Origin: Polaribacter sp. Hel_I_88
Lineage (GTDB): Bacteria; Bacteroidota; Bacteroidia; Flavobacteriales; Flavobacteriaceae
Length of the DNA stretch: 64,000 nucleotides
Assembly: GCF_000687935.1 (NCBI RefSeq)
Contig: NZ_JHZZ01000001.1
Coordinates: forward strand, 3,730,001-3,794,000
Direction of reading: 5' to 3'
Made by a program: the position numbers and the translations under genes. The notes below the pieces were generated by a model. It saw only the letters and a list, made by a program, of their open reading frames with translations. It was not told the DNA's origin and searched no databases. Positions within the stretch are counted from its first letter, which is position 1; each line of letters begins with the position of its first letter. Shown piece by piece: positions 43,029 through 51,848 of this stretch.

Positions 43029-43589
43029 TTTTTTATCGAGTTTTTTAAAGAAGAAATAATAGATATTAGCCAATAAAATTCCGGTTAAAATTCCGACAAA
43101 AACATCCGAAGGAAAATGAACTCCTAAATACAACCTACTGTACGCAAAAAATAGTGGGAAAATTAAAATAAAGTAAATCTGCTTATATCTTTCTCTCAAT
43201 AAAAAGATTGTAAATAAAGAGAAAAAAGTGGATGTTGTTGCATGTCCAGACATAAAACTATGACTCTGTGGATTCGTAAACTCTCTTAAAGAAGTTCGCA
43301 GAGAATTCATAATTTCTGGATCGTTATTGGGTCTTAATCTAAAGGTGTTATCTTTTATAAAAACGGTTAATTGGTCTGAAATTGTAACCAATAAAATCAT
43401 GGCTAAAATCATAACTCCACCACGTTTCCAACCAAATGTTTTTACAACTAATATTAAAATAAAAAGGAACAATGGAGCCCAGTAAAATTGGTTTGTAATT
43501 CCCAACCAAAATGAGTCCCATTGTTCACTTCCTAAATTGTTTAAGAAAACGGATAGTTCTTTGTCTTTTTGTATAATTGAATCGAACAA
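43017..43589 (-). CDS. PAP2 family phosphatase
   Basis: A 190-aa membrane protein with about five helices and the three PAP2 motifs: KDNTFRLRPN (K-x6-R-P), SHSFMSGHATT (P-S-G-H with Met for Pro) and YSRLYLGVHFPSDVFVG (S-R-x5-H-x3-D). It acts as a lipid phosphatase, for example on undecaprenyl pyrophosphate or phosphatidic acid. It overlaps the end of the sulfatase gene by 12 bp in convergent fashion and lies 1 bp after the cyclophilin/FKBP gene on the same strand. The catalytic residues are intact. Confidence 0.93.
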   Translation of the reverse strand: MFDSIIQKDKELSVFLNNLGSEQWDSFWLGITNQFYWAPLFLFILILVVKTFGWKRGGVMILAMILLVTISDQLTVFIKDNTFRLRPNNDPEIMNSLRTSLREFTNPQSHSFMSGHATTSTFFSLFTIFLLRERYKQIYFILIFPLFFAYSRLYLGVHFPSDVFVGILTGILLANIYYFFFKKLDKKLFL

Positions 43590-43590
43590 A

Positions 43591-44748
43591 TTATTTTCCT
43601 ATTTCTAAAATTTCTATTTCAAAAACCAAATCTGACTTTGCAGGAAATGGTCCGTATTTTGCTTCACCAAAGCCAATGTAATAAGGTACGAATAAGCGCG
43701 CTTTTTCACCAACTCTCATATTTATAACACCTTCCTTAAAACCAGTAATCATTGGTTTTTCTGCATCATCTAACTGAAACACAAATGGCTGACCACCATC
43801 TTTTGTAGATTGAATTTGAGTACCATCTGCAGTGTACAAAGTAAAATGAGATTTTACAGGCTTGTTGGTTGCTATTTTTTTTCCTGTAGGATTTTCCTTT
43901 AACATTAAAATACCTAAACCAGAGGTTGTTTTTGTTGCTTTTTCTTCATCCATTTTGGCAAAAAAATCAGCTTTATTTTCTAAATATTTAGCATATCTAG
44001 CTGCTTCTGCTGTGGCTTCTTGCTCTTTTCTTGTTTTCTTATTTTCAGCATATAAAGCCATCTCATTATCAAAAACTTCGCCTGCTTTATAAGAATCAGC
44101 TTTATCACCAATTCTTATAATATTAATAGTGAAAATTGTATCGAACTGAACAATATCATTTAAAACAACATTTCTTAAAGAATCTATGGCATTTTTAAGT
44201 TTTGTATCGTCTTTAATGTTCTTTTTTAAAGTAGCTAATTGAGTGGAGTTTACAATAGTTTTTCCAAAAACGGAATGTTTACCATCTAAATGTGGAATTT
44301 CTCTATGCGTTATAAAAAACTGACTCCCATTAGATTCTGGACCTCCATTTGCCATGGATAGCATTCCAGCATCATCATGTTTATACAATAAAGCACCATT
44401 TTCATCTTTAGGAAACTCGTCTCCAAAACGATAACCAGCAGTTCCTCTTCCAGTTTCTGTAGGATCTCCAGCTTGCACAATAAAGTTGTTGACAACTCTA
44501 TGAAAACGAATGCCATCGTAAAACTTTTTCCCTTTTAAAGAATCAGTAACATTATTATTAGTGCCTTCTGCTAGAGAAACAAAATTAGCAACAGTCATTG
44601 GCACATCATCTGCATATAACTCTAAAAATATGTCACCTTTGTTCGTTTGTATTTCTGCATACAAGCCATCTTCTAAACTTTTATATTTAGAAGATTGGCA
44701 AGCTGTTATAGTTAAAAAAACAACAAATATATAAGCTATATTTCTCAT
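43591..44748 (-). CDS. Cyclophilin-FKBP fusion peptidyl-prolyl isomerase lipoprotein
   Basis: A 385-aa lipoprotein (lipobox TITAC, Cys17). Residues about 30-215 are a cyclophilin domain (GDIFLELYADDVPMTVANFV, FHRVVNNFIVQAGDPTGTG-type motif, NGSQFFIT). Residues about 285-385 are an FKBP domain (TLYTADGTQI, KPMITGFKEGVINMRVGEK, ARLFVPYYIGFGEA). Two unrelated PPIase folds are thus joined in one chain. It probably folds outer-membrane or secreted proteins. It is immediately followed by a second FKBP gene in the operon (1-bp spacing) and preceded by GldI and NrnA upstream. Confidence 0.93.
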   Translation of the reverse strand: MRNIAYIFVVFLTITACQSSKYKSLEDGLYAEIQTNKGDIFLELYADDVPMTVANFVSLAEGTNNNVTDSLKGKKFYDGIRFHRVVNNFIVQAGDPTETGRGTAGYRFGDEFPKDENGALLYKHDDAGMLSMANGGPESNGSQFFITHREIPHLDGKHSVFGKTIVNSTQLATLKKNIKDDTKLKNAIDSLRNVVLNDIVQFDTIFTINIIRIGDKADSYKAGEVFDNEMALYAENKKTRKEQEATAEAARYAKYLENKADFFAKMDEEKATKTTSGLGILMLKENPTGKKIATNKPVKSHFTLYTADGTQIQSTKDGGQPFVFQLDDAEKPMITGFKEGVINMRVGEKARLFVPYYIGFGEAKYGPFPAKSDLVFEIEILEIGK

Positions 44749-45477
44749 TTATTGTTCTAAAATATCTAAAATCTCTACATCAAAAATTAAGGTAGAAAAA
44801 GGTAAGATTAAAGCACCTCTTTGTTGAGCTCCGTAAGCAATTTCTTGAGGAATAAAAAATCTGTATTTAGCACCTTCATTCATCAATAATAAACCTTCTG
44901 TAAAACCAGGAATAAATTGATTTGGACTTGCTTCATAAGGCTCATTTCTATCTACAGAGCTATCAAAAACTTCTCCATTTATGGTAGTTCCATGATAATG
45001 TAATTTAATTTTAGAAGTAGCTACTGGCTTTTCTCCTGTACCTTCTTCTAAAACCATATATTGTAATCCACTATCTGTAGTCATTACATTTTCTTTCACT
45101 TTATTTTCAGCTAAAAAATCTTCACCAGCTTTTTTATTATCACCAAACTTTACTTCTGCATCTTTGGCTGCTTTTTCTTGTTGTTCTTTCATTTTTTCAG
45201 CTTGTTGCTTTTGAAAAAATGAAGCCAAAAAAGCATTTAAGTCTTCTTGAGCAATCAACATATTTGTTGAATCCATTCCATTTCTATACCCTTGTAAAAA
45301 TAAATCGGTATTTGCTTTTTCAAAATTAGCTTTTACTTTAACAGCCATATCCATCCCTAAAGCATAACTTGCAGAATCTATTTCAGTTTCTAAAGACTTT
45401 GCGTCTGGTTTTTGATTTCCACAAGAAACCATCATTGTTAAAACTGCTACAATTGCTAAACTTTTTAATACTCTCAT
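44749..45477 (-). CDS. FKBP-type peptidyl-prolyl isomerase lipoprotein
   Basis: A 242-aa lipoprotein (lipobox MMVSC, Cys19) with an N-terminal helical dimerisation region (about 30-120, DSASYALGMDMAVK and the Lys/Glu-rich helix around 95-115) and a C-terminal FKBP domain (GLQYMVLEEGTGEKP, GEVFDSSVDR, FIPGFTEGLLLMNEGAK, FIPQEIAYGAQ, FDVEILDIL). This is the Mip/FkpA layout. It acts in the periplasm as a dimeric foldase. It sits within a run of three PPIase genes. Confidence 0.95.
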   Translation of the reverse strand: MRVLKSLAIVAVLTMMVSCGNQKPDAKSLETEIDSASYALGMDMAVKVKANFEKANTDLFLQGYRNGMDSTNMLIAQEDLNAFLASFFQKQQAEKMKEQQEKAAKDAEVKFGDNKKAGEDFLAENKVKENVMTTDSGLQYMVLEEGTGEKPVATSKIKLHYHGTTINGEVFDSSVDRNEPYEASPNQFIPGFTEGLLLMNEGAKYRFFIPQEIAYGAQQRGALILPFSTLIFDVEILDILEQ

Positions 45478-45486
45478 TTTTCTATT

Positions 45487-46017
45487 TTATTTAATGTTTA
45501 TTAATGTTACTGTACTTTTTATTGATTGGTTTATTCCAATTTTATTGTTATCTCCTGTAATGCCAAAAGCACTATAAGAAGGAATGACAAAGGTAATAGT
45601 TTCTCCTATTTTCATCAACTTTATTCCTTTTTGTAAAGCAGAAATAAAATCTTCTTCATCTACTCTATAATTTTTTACTCCTAATGCATCTTTACTATAA
45701 ATTATGCTGTCATTTAAAGCTGTAATATTGTATTCTAAAACAACCTCATTTCCTTTTTCTGGAGTTGGTAAATCTTCTTCAATTTTATGAATGTATGTGT
45801 ACCAAAAACCATTTGAAGACTGCAAATACACATTTGTACTATCGTTTTCTATCAAACTTAGAATTTTTTCATCTTCCAATTTATTTAAAATTTTATTTTG
45901 TTTCATGGTTTCAAAATAAAAAGTAGTCGATGGTTTTGGGTTGATAGGTTTTCTAGGTGTTACTTTAGAACAAGAAACACACAAGATTATCAATAAAAAT
46001 AAAAAACTATATTTCAT
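45487..46017 (-). CDS. gldI: Gliding motility-associated PPIase lipoprotein GldI
   Basis: A 176-aa lipoprotein (lipobox LCVSC, Cys16) with an FKBP domain in residues about 85-176 (LEYNITALNDSIIYSK, ISALQKGIKLMKIGETITFV, IPSYSAFG). Its size and lipoprotein nature fit GldI, an FKBP-type protein required for gliding in Flavobacterium. The second half is a shortened FKBP in which some active-site residues differ. Its ATG lies inside the 3' end of nrnA (11-bp overlap), as in other flavobacteria, which suggests translational coupling. Whether this strain glides cannot be judged from the window. Confidence 0.8.
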   Translation of the reverse strand: MKYSFLFLLIILCVSCSKVTPRKPINPKPSTTFYFETMKQNKILNKLEDEKILSLIENDSTNVYLQSSNGFWYTYIHKIEEDLPTPEKGNEVVLEYNITALNDSIIYSKDALGVKNYRVDEEDFISALQKGIKLMKIGETITFVIPSYSAFGITGDNNKIGINQSIKSTVTLINIK

Positions 46018-47035
46018 AAGAATTTTCTAATGCTGATTGATATTGCTCTAATAATCCTGAAAATTTAGTGACAGTTTCTGTCATTGACATATTCGATTTT
46101 CCACCAGCAGCGTTATCATGTCCTCCACCTTCAAAATGATTTCTTGCAAACTGATTTACCGAAAATTTTCCTTTAGATCTAAAAGATATTTTAACAAGAT
46201 TTTGCTCACTATCTTCAATAAAAATAGCAGCAAAAACAATTCCTTTTAAAGAAAGTGCATAATTTACAACACCTTCTGTATCTCCTTTTTGAAAATCAAA
46301 ACGTTTTTTTTCTTCGTCTGTTAAAGTGATGTATGCTGTTTTATAGGCTGGTAAAATTTGCAAGTTACTCAGTGCTTTTCCTAACAATAACAATCTATTA
46401 TAAGAATTTGCATCATATACATTATTATGTATACGATCGTTTTCTGCTCCTTTATCAATTAAGTCAGCAATAATTCTGTGCGTTTTACTTGTGGTAGATC
46501 TAAATCTGAAAGAACCAGTATCTGTCATAATACCTGTATACAAGCAAGTTGCAATAGCAGCATCAATTAAATCTACATCATTATTCATTTCTATAAATTG
46601 ATACACCATTTGGCAAGTAGAACAAATTTCGGTATCAGAATACATATAGGTTACATCATCTGGTTGTTGATGATGATCGATCATTGCAAAATCATTTGGA
46701 TATTTCTCCAACGTATTTTGCATGTCATACCCTACTCTATGCAACGTATTAAAGTCTAAAAGAAAGATAATGTCTGAATTGCTAATCGCTTTTTGCGACT
46801 GTTTGTTTTGCCAGTCAAATCTGTAAACTGTTTCAGAACCTGGCAGCCAATGTAAAAAATCTGGATATTCATTTGGCATTACAACAGTTGCTGAATGCCC
46901 TTTTTTATCCAAATAATGTTTTAAGGCTAAAGTAGACCCTACAGCATCTCCATCTGGGTTTCTATGCCCAATGATTACAATATTTTTAGGTTTTTCTAAA
47001 AACCTTTTTAAATCTTCAAATCCTTTTAAAATCAT
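46007..47035 (-). CDS. nrnA: Bifunctional oligoribonuclease / PAP phosphatase (NrnA-type DHH protein)
   Basis: A 342-aa DHH/DHHA1 phosphoesterase. The motifs are IGHRNPDGDAVGS, LLDFNT, the DHH signature IDHHQQPDD, and the DHHA1 GGGHDNAAGG. It degrades nano-RNA and pAp. It is the first gene of the leftward nrnA-gldI-FKBP-cyclophilin/FKBP-PAP2 unit and is divergent from ndk with a 112-bp gap. The length and motifs are canonical. Confidence 0.94.
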   Translation of the reverse strand: MILKGFEDLKRFLEKPKNIVIIGHRNPDGDAVGSTLALKHYLDKKGHSATVVMPNEYPDFLHWLPGSETVYRFDWQNKQSQKAISNSDIIFLLDFNTLHRVGYDMQNTLEKYPNDFAMIDHHQQPDDVTYMYSDTEICSTCQMVYQFIEMNNDVDLIDAAIATCLYTGIMTDTGSFRFRSTTSKTHRIIADLIDKGAENDRIHNNVYDANSYNRLLLLGKALSNLQILPAYKTAYITLTDEEKKRFDFQKGDTEGVVNYALSLKGIVFAAIFIEDSEQNLVKISFRSKGKFSVNQFARNHFEGGGHDNAAGGKSNMSMTETVTKFSGLLEQYQSALENSYEI

Positions 47036-47071
47036 AAGATGCGAATATACAATTTAATTAAAAATTTTATG

Positions 47072-47079
47072 TAATTTTG
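47072..47079 (+). promoter_or_regulatory. -7 promoter element TAATTTTG for ndk
   Basis: A TAnnTTTG match 68 nt before ndk. The spacer upstream shows no good -33 box. Confidence 0.6.
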
Positions 47080-47147
47080 CACCCGTTTTTATGATATGTT
47101 TAAATGTCGTAAATTTAATATAAAAGCTTAACTAAAAGTAAAGAAAA

Positions 47148-47567
47148 ATGGCAACAAATAGAACATTTACAATGCTAAAACCAGATGCTGTAGAAAACGG
47201 ACATACTGGAGCAATCTTAGAAAAAATGAATGCTGCAGGGTTTAGAATTGTAGCGTTAAAGAAAACTCAAATGACCAAAGCAGATGCAGAAACTTTTTAT
47301 GCAGTGCATAATGAGCGTCCGTTTTTTGGTGAGTTAGTAGAGTTTATGACAAGAGGACCAATTGTAGCTGCAATTTTAGAAAAAGAAAATGCAGTAGAAG
47401 ATTTTAGAACCTTAATTGGTGCTACAAATCCTGCTGATGCTGCAGAAGGTACTATCAGAAAATTATACGCAACTTCTATGGGAGAAAATGCTGTACATGG
47501 TTCTGATTCTGACGAAAATGCAGAAATTGAAGGAAACTTTCATTTTTCTGGAAGAGAGCAGTTTTAA
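47148..47567 (+). CDS. ndk: Nucleoside-diphosphate kinase
   Basis: A 139-aa enzyme that balances NTP pools through a phospho-His. The active His is His117 in [10 protein letters not shown], and [25 protein letters not shown] and GTIRKLYA are standard. The length is as expected. It has a TAATTTTG promoter element upstream and a terminator downstream, so it is a single-gene unit. Confidence 0.98.
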   Translation: MATNRTFTMLKPDAVENGHTGAILEKMNAAGFRIVALKKTQMTKADAETFYAVHNERPFFGELVEFMTRGPIVAAILEKENAVEDFRTLIGATNPADAAEGTIRKLYATSMGENAVHGSDSDENAEIEGNFHFSGREQF

Positions 47568-47591
47568 GACTCAATTCTTCTAAAAATTTAT

Positions 47592-47625
47592 AAAACTCGT
47601 AACTTTATTGTTGCGAGTTTTTTTA
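47592..47625 (+). terminator. Terminator after ndk
   Basis: AAAACTCGTAAC (47592-47603) pairs with GTTGCGAGTTTT (47610-47621) with one G-U wobble and is followed by T residues. Confidence 0.85.
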
Positions 47626-47642
47626 TGCAATATAATTTTAGA

Positions 47643-47650
47643 TATCTTTG
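47643..47650 (+). promoter_or_regulatory. -7 promoter element TATCTTTG
   Basis: A TAnnTTTG match 15 nt before the ATG at 47666. It includes the alternative TTG start at 47648, which is therefore not translated. Confidence 0.65.
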
Positions 47651-47665
47651 ATAAAATTCAAATTA

Positions 47666-48970
47666 ATGAAACATTTCCTTATACTTTTCTTCTCATCGCT
47701 TTTATTTTTTAATTGTGATAAAACACCTGAAGCTCAGCAAAAAATTATCAATACAGATATTAAAAATTTCTGGAAAGCTTACGACCATATTTTGGCTGTA
47801 AATGATAGCACTTTGCAACTTAAATATTTAGAAGAATACTTTTTAGACAAAGCTACAGAAGGCCAACAAGGAATGATAAGAGCCAGAAACTATGCCCCTA
47901 AAGAATACTTGAACGCCATTAAAAGCTATCCTAGATTTTGGAATTCTATAAGAAAAAACACTTTAAATACAGCACAATTTGATGTGCAAATAAGAGCTGG
48001 AATTGAAAATTTGAAAGAATTATATCCTGATTTAAAACCTGCAACCATTTATTATACGATGGGTGTTTTTAGATCTCCAGGAACTGGTTTTAACGACTTG
48101 GCTTTAATTGGTTCTGAGTTTGCTTTGGGTGATAAATATACTGTTACAGAGGAGTTTCCTGAAAACCTGAACTATGTTAAGAATTATTATACTATAAATC
48201 CGCCAGCATTTCTAGATTTTTTGAATATTCACGAATATGTGCACACACAACAAAACCCAGCTTTAGACAATACCTTATCGCAAAGTTTATATGAGGGAAT
48301 TGCAGATTTTATTGCCACAAACGTAACCAACAAAAAACCTCCTTTTAAATATCATAACTTCGGATTAAAAAATGAAGCTAAACTAAAAACAGCTTTTGAA
48401 AACGAACTGTTTAACATCCGAAAAATGGGTGATTGGATGTGGAACGAAAACAATCAATTTAAAACAAGAGATTTAATTTATTTTATAGGCGCAAGAATTG
48501 CAGAAGCCAATTTTAACAAAGCTTCTGATAAAAATGCAGCGATTAAAGAAATGATTGAATTGGATTATAATAATGATACTGAGATTGAGGAATATGTAAA
48601 TAGTTCAGGTTATTTCTCTAAAACTTTAAAAGATTTAGAACAACAATTTGAAGAAAGCAGACCCACTGTAACAGCGATCAATCAGTTTGAAAATGGAAGC
48701 CAAAATGTGCCTGCTGCTTTAACTGAAATTACACTTTCTTTCTCTGAAAAAATGGATAGCAATATAAAATCGACTGGTTTTGGAACCTTAGGCAAAAATG
48801 GTTTTCCTGAAGTTTCAAGCATCGATTTTGCAGAAGATGGACTTTCTATTACCTATAAAGTAAGCTTAAAACCGAATAAAAGATACCAAATTTTATTAGA
48901 AAATGGCTACAGAACAGAAAATGAAATCCCTTTACAACCTTTTTTAATTGATTTTAAAACTGGGAAATAG
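47666..48970 (+). CDS. Lipoprotein with predicted zinc-metalloprotease motif and Ig-like C-terminus
   Basis: A 434-aa protein starting at ATG 47666 (MKHFLILFFSSLLFFNC, lipobox with Cys17). The central domain has HEYVH (His189-His193) and a downstream EGIADF with Glu210, a gluzincin-like HExxH plus Glu arrangement, as in DUF2268-type putative proteases. The last ~100 residues (SRPTVTAINQFENGSQNVPA, ITLSFSEKMDSN) look like a Big_5/SbsA Ig-like domain. It is therefore an envelope metalloprotease candidate. No close family is recognised. The upstream TATCTTTG promoter fixes the start. It is followed by the accessory cassette island. Confidence 0.7.
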   Translation: MKHFLILFFSSLLFFNCDKTPEAQQKIINTDIKNFWKAYDHILAVNDSTLQLKYLEEYFLDKATEGQQGMIRARNYAPKEYLNAIKSYPRFWNSIRKNTLNTAQFDVQIRAGIENLKELYPDLKPATIYYTMGVFRSPGTGFNDLALIGSEFALGDKYTVTEEFPENLNYVKNYYTINPPAFLDFLNIHEYVHTQQNPALDNTLSQSLYEGIADFIATNVTNKKPPFKYHNFGLKNEAKLKTAFENELFNIRKMGDWMWNENNQFKTRDLIYFIGARIAEANFNKASDKNAAIKEMIELDYNNDTEIEEYVNSSGYFSKTLKDLEQQFEESRPTVTAINQFENGSQNVPAALTEITLSFSEKMDSNIKSTGFGTLGKNGFPEVSSIDFAEDGLSITYKVSLKPNKRYQILLENGYRTENEIPLQPFLIDFKTGK

Positions 48971-49109
48971 TTTAGTTTGTTTTTCACATCATTAAAACGT
49001 ACATTTAAAATTATTTATATTAATTATCTTTAAATTGATAACAGTAACTAAAAATATTTTATCACGTTAAATTTACGGGATATGTGTAATAAAAGTTACT
49101 ATATAACGA

Positions 49110-49119
49110 GTTATGTGGC
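49110..49119 (+). repeat. Cassette left core GTTATGTGGC
   Basis: It is the exact inverted complement of GCCACATAAC (50737-50746) at the other end of the same gene. It is preceded by ACTATATAACGA, part of an attC-like half-site. Confidence 0.7.
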
Positions 49120-49134
49120 ATTTGAACAAAAACT

Positions 49135-50745
49135 ATGAAAATAACATTACCAACTAAAAAGGGAAATCCAAATACTAACCCTGAAATTGAATTTGAACAA
49201 ATTGTAGTCATTGGTGCAAACGGTTCAGGAAAGACAAGATTTGGTTCAAATATTGAAGAAAGATATAATAACAAAACACACAGAATATCAGCTCAAAAAT
49301 CTTTATCACTACCCAATTATGTTGGTACCAAATCTAAAGAAGTTGCTTATTCCGAATTCAGATATGGAGGTTGGAATGCAGACAATCCAGAATGGAACCG
49401 AAATCACGGTTGGAAAAACCAACGATGGAGTAATAATTTAAATACATCTTTATTAAATGATTACGATAAGCTTATGGTTCTATTACATACCGAAGAATAT
49501 GAGCAATCGTTACTTTATAAGGAAACTGGAGGTGTAAAACCAAACACTAAACTTGATAGAATTCAATCAATTTTTGAAGCTGTCCTACCTCATAGGAAAA
49601 TCATAAAAAAAGCTGGTGTAATAGAAACTTATCCAACAAACGGACAAATATCAGATGCTTATAACGCTTCCGAAATGAGTGACGGAGAAAGAGTAATTTT
49701 TTATATGGTTGGAGAAGTAATATGTTCAATAGAAAATGCCATTATCGTAATAGACGAACCCGAAATGCATATTCACAAGTCTTTAATTAAAAAATTATTT
49801 GATTTAATTGAAAACGAAAGACAAGATTGCGTATTTGTTTATTTAACACACGATATAGATTTTGCTTTTACAAGACAAAATGCTACTAAAATTTGGGCAA
49901 AATCCTACGAAGGAAATTCTATTTGGGATTATGAATTATTAGACGAGAATATGCCTATTCCAGAACAACTATACTTGGATGTTTTGGGAAGTAGAAAACC
50001 CGTAATTTTTATCGAAGGTGACCAAAGTAGTATTGATTATCAGTTATATGAGCAAGTTTTTTATGAAAACACACTAAAACCATTAGGAAGCTGTGACAAA
50101 GTAATACAAACAGTTAAGGCATTTAACGAACAAAATAGTTTTCATCATATTGAATCTAATGGTATTATTGACAGAGATAGACGGCAAAACGATGATATTA
50201 TTAGATTAAATTCTAAACAAGTTTGGGTACTTGACGTTGCAGAAGCGGAAAACCTACTCTTGATTGAAACAGTTGTCAAATCAATAGCATCACATATGGG
50301 AGAAAATCCTGTACAAGTTTTTGACCAAGTAAAACAAAACGTAATAGATTTTTTTTCATCTCAAATAGAAAATCAGATTCTTATCCATTTTCAAGAACAA
50401 TTGAGACGAGAGATGATTAATGCTTCGAGTTTCAGTAAAAAAGAAATAGGCACTGTAATAACTGAAATTGACACATCTTACTCAAATATTGACAAGCAAA
50501 ATATTTTTGATAAAATCAAGACCGAATTTGAGGAAATTTTAAATAATTCGGATTATGAAGGTATACTACGAGTATTCAACCTTAAAAATGCAATCATTCC
50601 TGAATCAAAAGTCTGTTCTTTAATTAAATTAAACAATAGAGAATCATATTTGAAATTGGTTATTACACTACTAAAAAAACGTAATACAATAAGTGAGGAA
50701 ATAGCAAATGATATTGAAAGTAAAATAATAAAAAACGCCACATAA
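49135..50745 (+). CDS. AAA ATPase fused to DUF4435/TOPRIM-like domain (PARIS-like candidate)
   Basis: A 536-aa protein. The ATPase half (1-270) has Walker A GANGSGKT (27-34), the ABC-type signature SDGER (182-186), Walker B IVIDEPE (Asp207, Glu208) and the H-loop LTHD. The second half (about 285-400) has FIEGD (Glu294), GIIDRDRR (Asp346, Asp348) and AEAENLL (Glu372), the acidic pattern of DUF4435/TOPRIM. AriA (AAA15 ATPase) and AriB (DUF4435) of the PARIS anti-phage system have these two activities, sometimes fused; 536 aa is short for a full fusion, so this is a relative at most. The stop codon lies inside the attC-like core, and the unit is bracketed by GTTATGTGGC and its complement. Confidence 0.7.
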   Translation: MKITLPTKKGNPNTNPEIEFEQIVVIGANGSGKTRFGSNIEERYNNKTHRISAQKSLSLPNYVGTKSKEVAYSEFRYGGWNADNPEWNRNHGWKNQRWSNNLNTSLLNDYDKLMVLLHTEEYEQSLLYKETGGVKPNTKLDRIQSIFEAVLPHRKIIKKAGVIETYPTNGQISDAYNASEMSDGERVIFYMVGEVICSIENAIIVIDEPEMHIHKSLIKKLFDLIENERQDCVFVYLTHDIDFAFTRQNATKIWAKSYEGNSIWDYELLDENMPIPEQLYLDVLGSRKPVIFIEGDQSSIDYQLYEQVFYENTLKPLGSCDKVIQTVKAFNEQNSFHHIESNGIIDRDRRQNDDIIRLNSKQVWVLDVAEAENLLLIETVVKSIASHMGENPVQVFDQVKQNVIDFFSSQIENQILIHFQEQLRREMINASSFSKKEIGTVITEIDTSYSNIDKQNIFDKIKTEFEEILNNSDYEGILRVFNLKNAIIPESKVCSLIKLNNRESYLKLVITLLKKRNTISEEIANDIESKIIKNAT

Positions 50746-50873
50746 CACCGTATATAAGCTATGGCTTGGTCTGTCCATATTTGGAAAATCTACGGATTTC
50801 CCAAAGTTAGTTTATATTTGGAGAGGTCTGTGCCAAAACACGCCACAGCTCATATACAAACACGTTGGCACAA
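50737..50873 (+). repeat. attC-like imperfect inverted repeat, site B
   Basis: It runs from GCCACATAACACCGTATATA to CATATACAAACACGTTGGCA. Arms pair as AACACCGTATATAAGCT with AGCTCATATACAAACACGTT, then GGC and CTGT/ACAG blocks with an extra CGTGTT bulge on one side, and a tip GGAAAATC-TACG-GATTTCC. The right end is the left core (GTTGGCACAA) of the next cassette. Confidence 0.78.
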
Positions 50874-50875
50874 AT

Positions 50876-51700
50876 ATGAAAAAACAATTCCTGATAATAA
50901 TTACTTTATTAATTTCAACTTTTACCTTTGCTTGTAGTTGTGAAATTCCAAAACCAATTCTTGAATTTAAATCAGCCGACTATGTTTTTAAGGGAAAAGT
51001 CGTATCTAAAGTTTATGCAATCGATTCTTTAAATTATACAGTAACATTTGAGGTTTTTGAACACTATAAAAAGGGGAAAAAACCAAAAAGGTTGGAATTT
51101 ACTTTTTCATCTGAAGGAGAATATACAGGAGAATTTACATCTTGTGACTGGCACGTAAACAAAAATGAAAAATGGCTTGTTTATGCCTACTATTCGAATA
51201 AGAAACTAACTTTTAGTTATTATTGTTCAAACTCTAAACGAATAGATAATTGGAATATTTCAAAAAATGAACAACGAATTTTAGATTACGGAAATTCATT
51301 TAAGTTAGAAAATTACATTTATCAATTTGAAAGCGGATTTAATATTACAAAGCCAATTGCAAATATTGATTCTATTTTTAAAAACGGGAAAATTAAGAAT
51401 TATACAAATCCATACACTTGGCTAGAATTATTTATAGATAAAAAAGGAAATCTTAATTTTGTTACAGCAGGTTTGAATTATGAGTTTAAAGCTGATTCAA
51501 TTTATAACTTGAAGACAGAGTTTAAAATAAAATTAAAAAAGCAAGTGACTGAATTCGAAAAAGATGCAATGGAATTAATAAGAAAAATGCCAAAATGGGA
51601 AATAAAAAGGCATATAAAAAGTAATATTCCTGTATCACAAATTTGTCATTTAATAATTCAATTTGACAAAGAAAAAAAAGAATGGAGTTACGAATTATAA
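50876..51700 (+). CDS. Exported protein with NTR/TIMP-like N-terminal CxC, in cassette-like unit
   Basis: A 274-aa protein with a signal peptide (MKKQFLIIITLLISTFTFA) followed directly by CSCEIPKP, the Cys-x-Cys start of NTR/TIMP-like domains, and SADYVFKGKVVSKVY, the first strand of that fold. Cysteines later in the chain (SCDWH, YCSNS) could form disulfides. The C-terminal ~80 residues (YTWLELFIDKKGNLNFV, MELIRKMPKWEI) resemble the TonB-C-like tail of many Bacteroidota envelope proteins. The function is unknown. It is bracketed by GTTGGCACAA (50864-50873) and TTGTGCCAAC (51706-51715), which are exact inverted complements. Confidence 0.65.
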   Translation: MKKQFLIIITLLISTFTFACSCEIPKPILEFKSADYVFKGKVVSKVYAIDSLNYTVTFEVFEHYKKGKKPKRLEFTFSSEGEYTGEFTSCDWHVNKNEKWLVYAYYSNKKLTFSYYCSNSKRIDNWNISKNEQRILDYGNSFKLENYIYQFESGFNITKPIANIDSIFKNGKIKNYTNPYTWLELFIDKKGNLNFVTAGLNYEFKADSIYNLKTEFKIKLKKQVTEFEKDAMELIRKMPKWEIKRHIKSNIPVSQICHLIIQFDKEKKEWSYEL

Positions 51701-51705
51701 AATAC

Positions 51706-51840
51706 TTGTGCCAACACCATATATAATTTATTGCTAGCTTTTTGCTTACTTACGAAAATCCTCGCGTATTTTCTTTGTCCTTAATTATTTAGTAAATTTA
51801 TTGCTAAACCACGCAACTAACCTTGCACAAAACCGCTAGC
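51706..51840 (+). repeat. attC-like imperfect inverted repeat, site C
   Basis: It begins TTGTGCCAACACCATATATA, has a tip GAAAATCC-TCGC-GTATTTTC and a right arm ACCACGCAACTAACC, ending CCGCTAGC. It closely matches site A at 32716 over the left arm and tip, but the right end has diverged. Confidence 0.75.
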
Positions 51841-51848
51841 AAATATTT

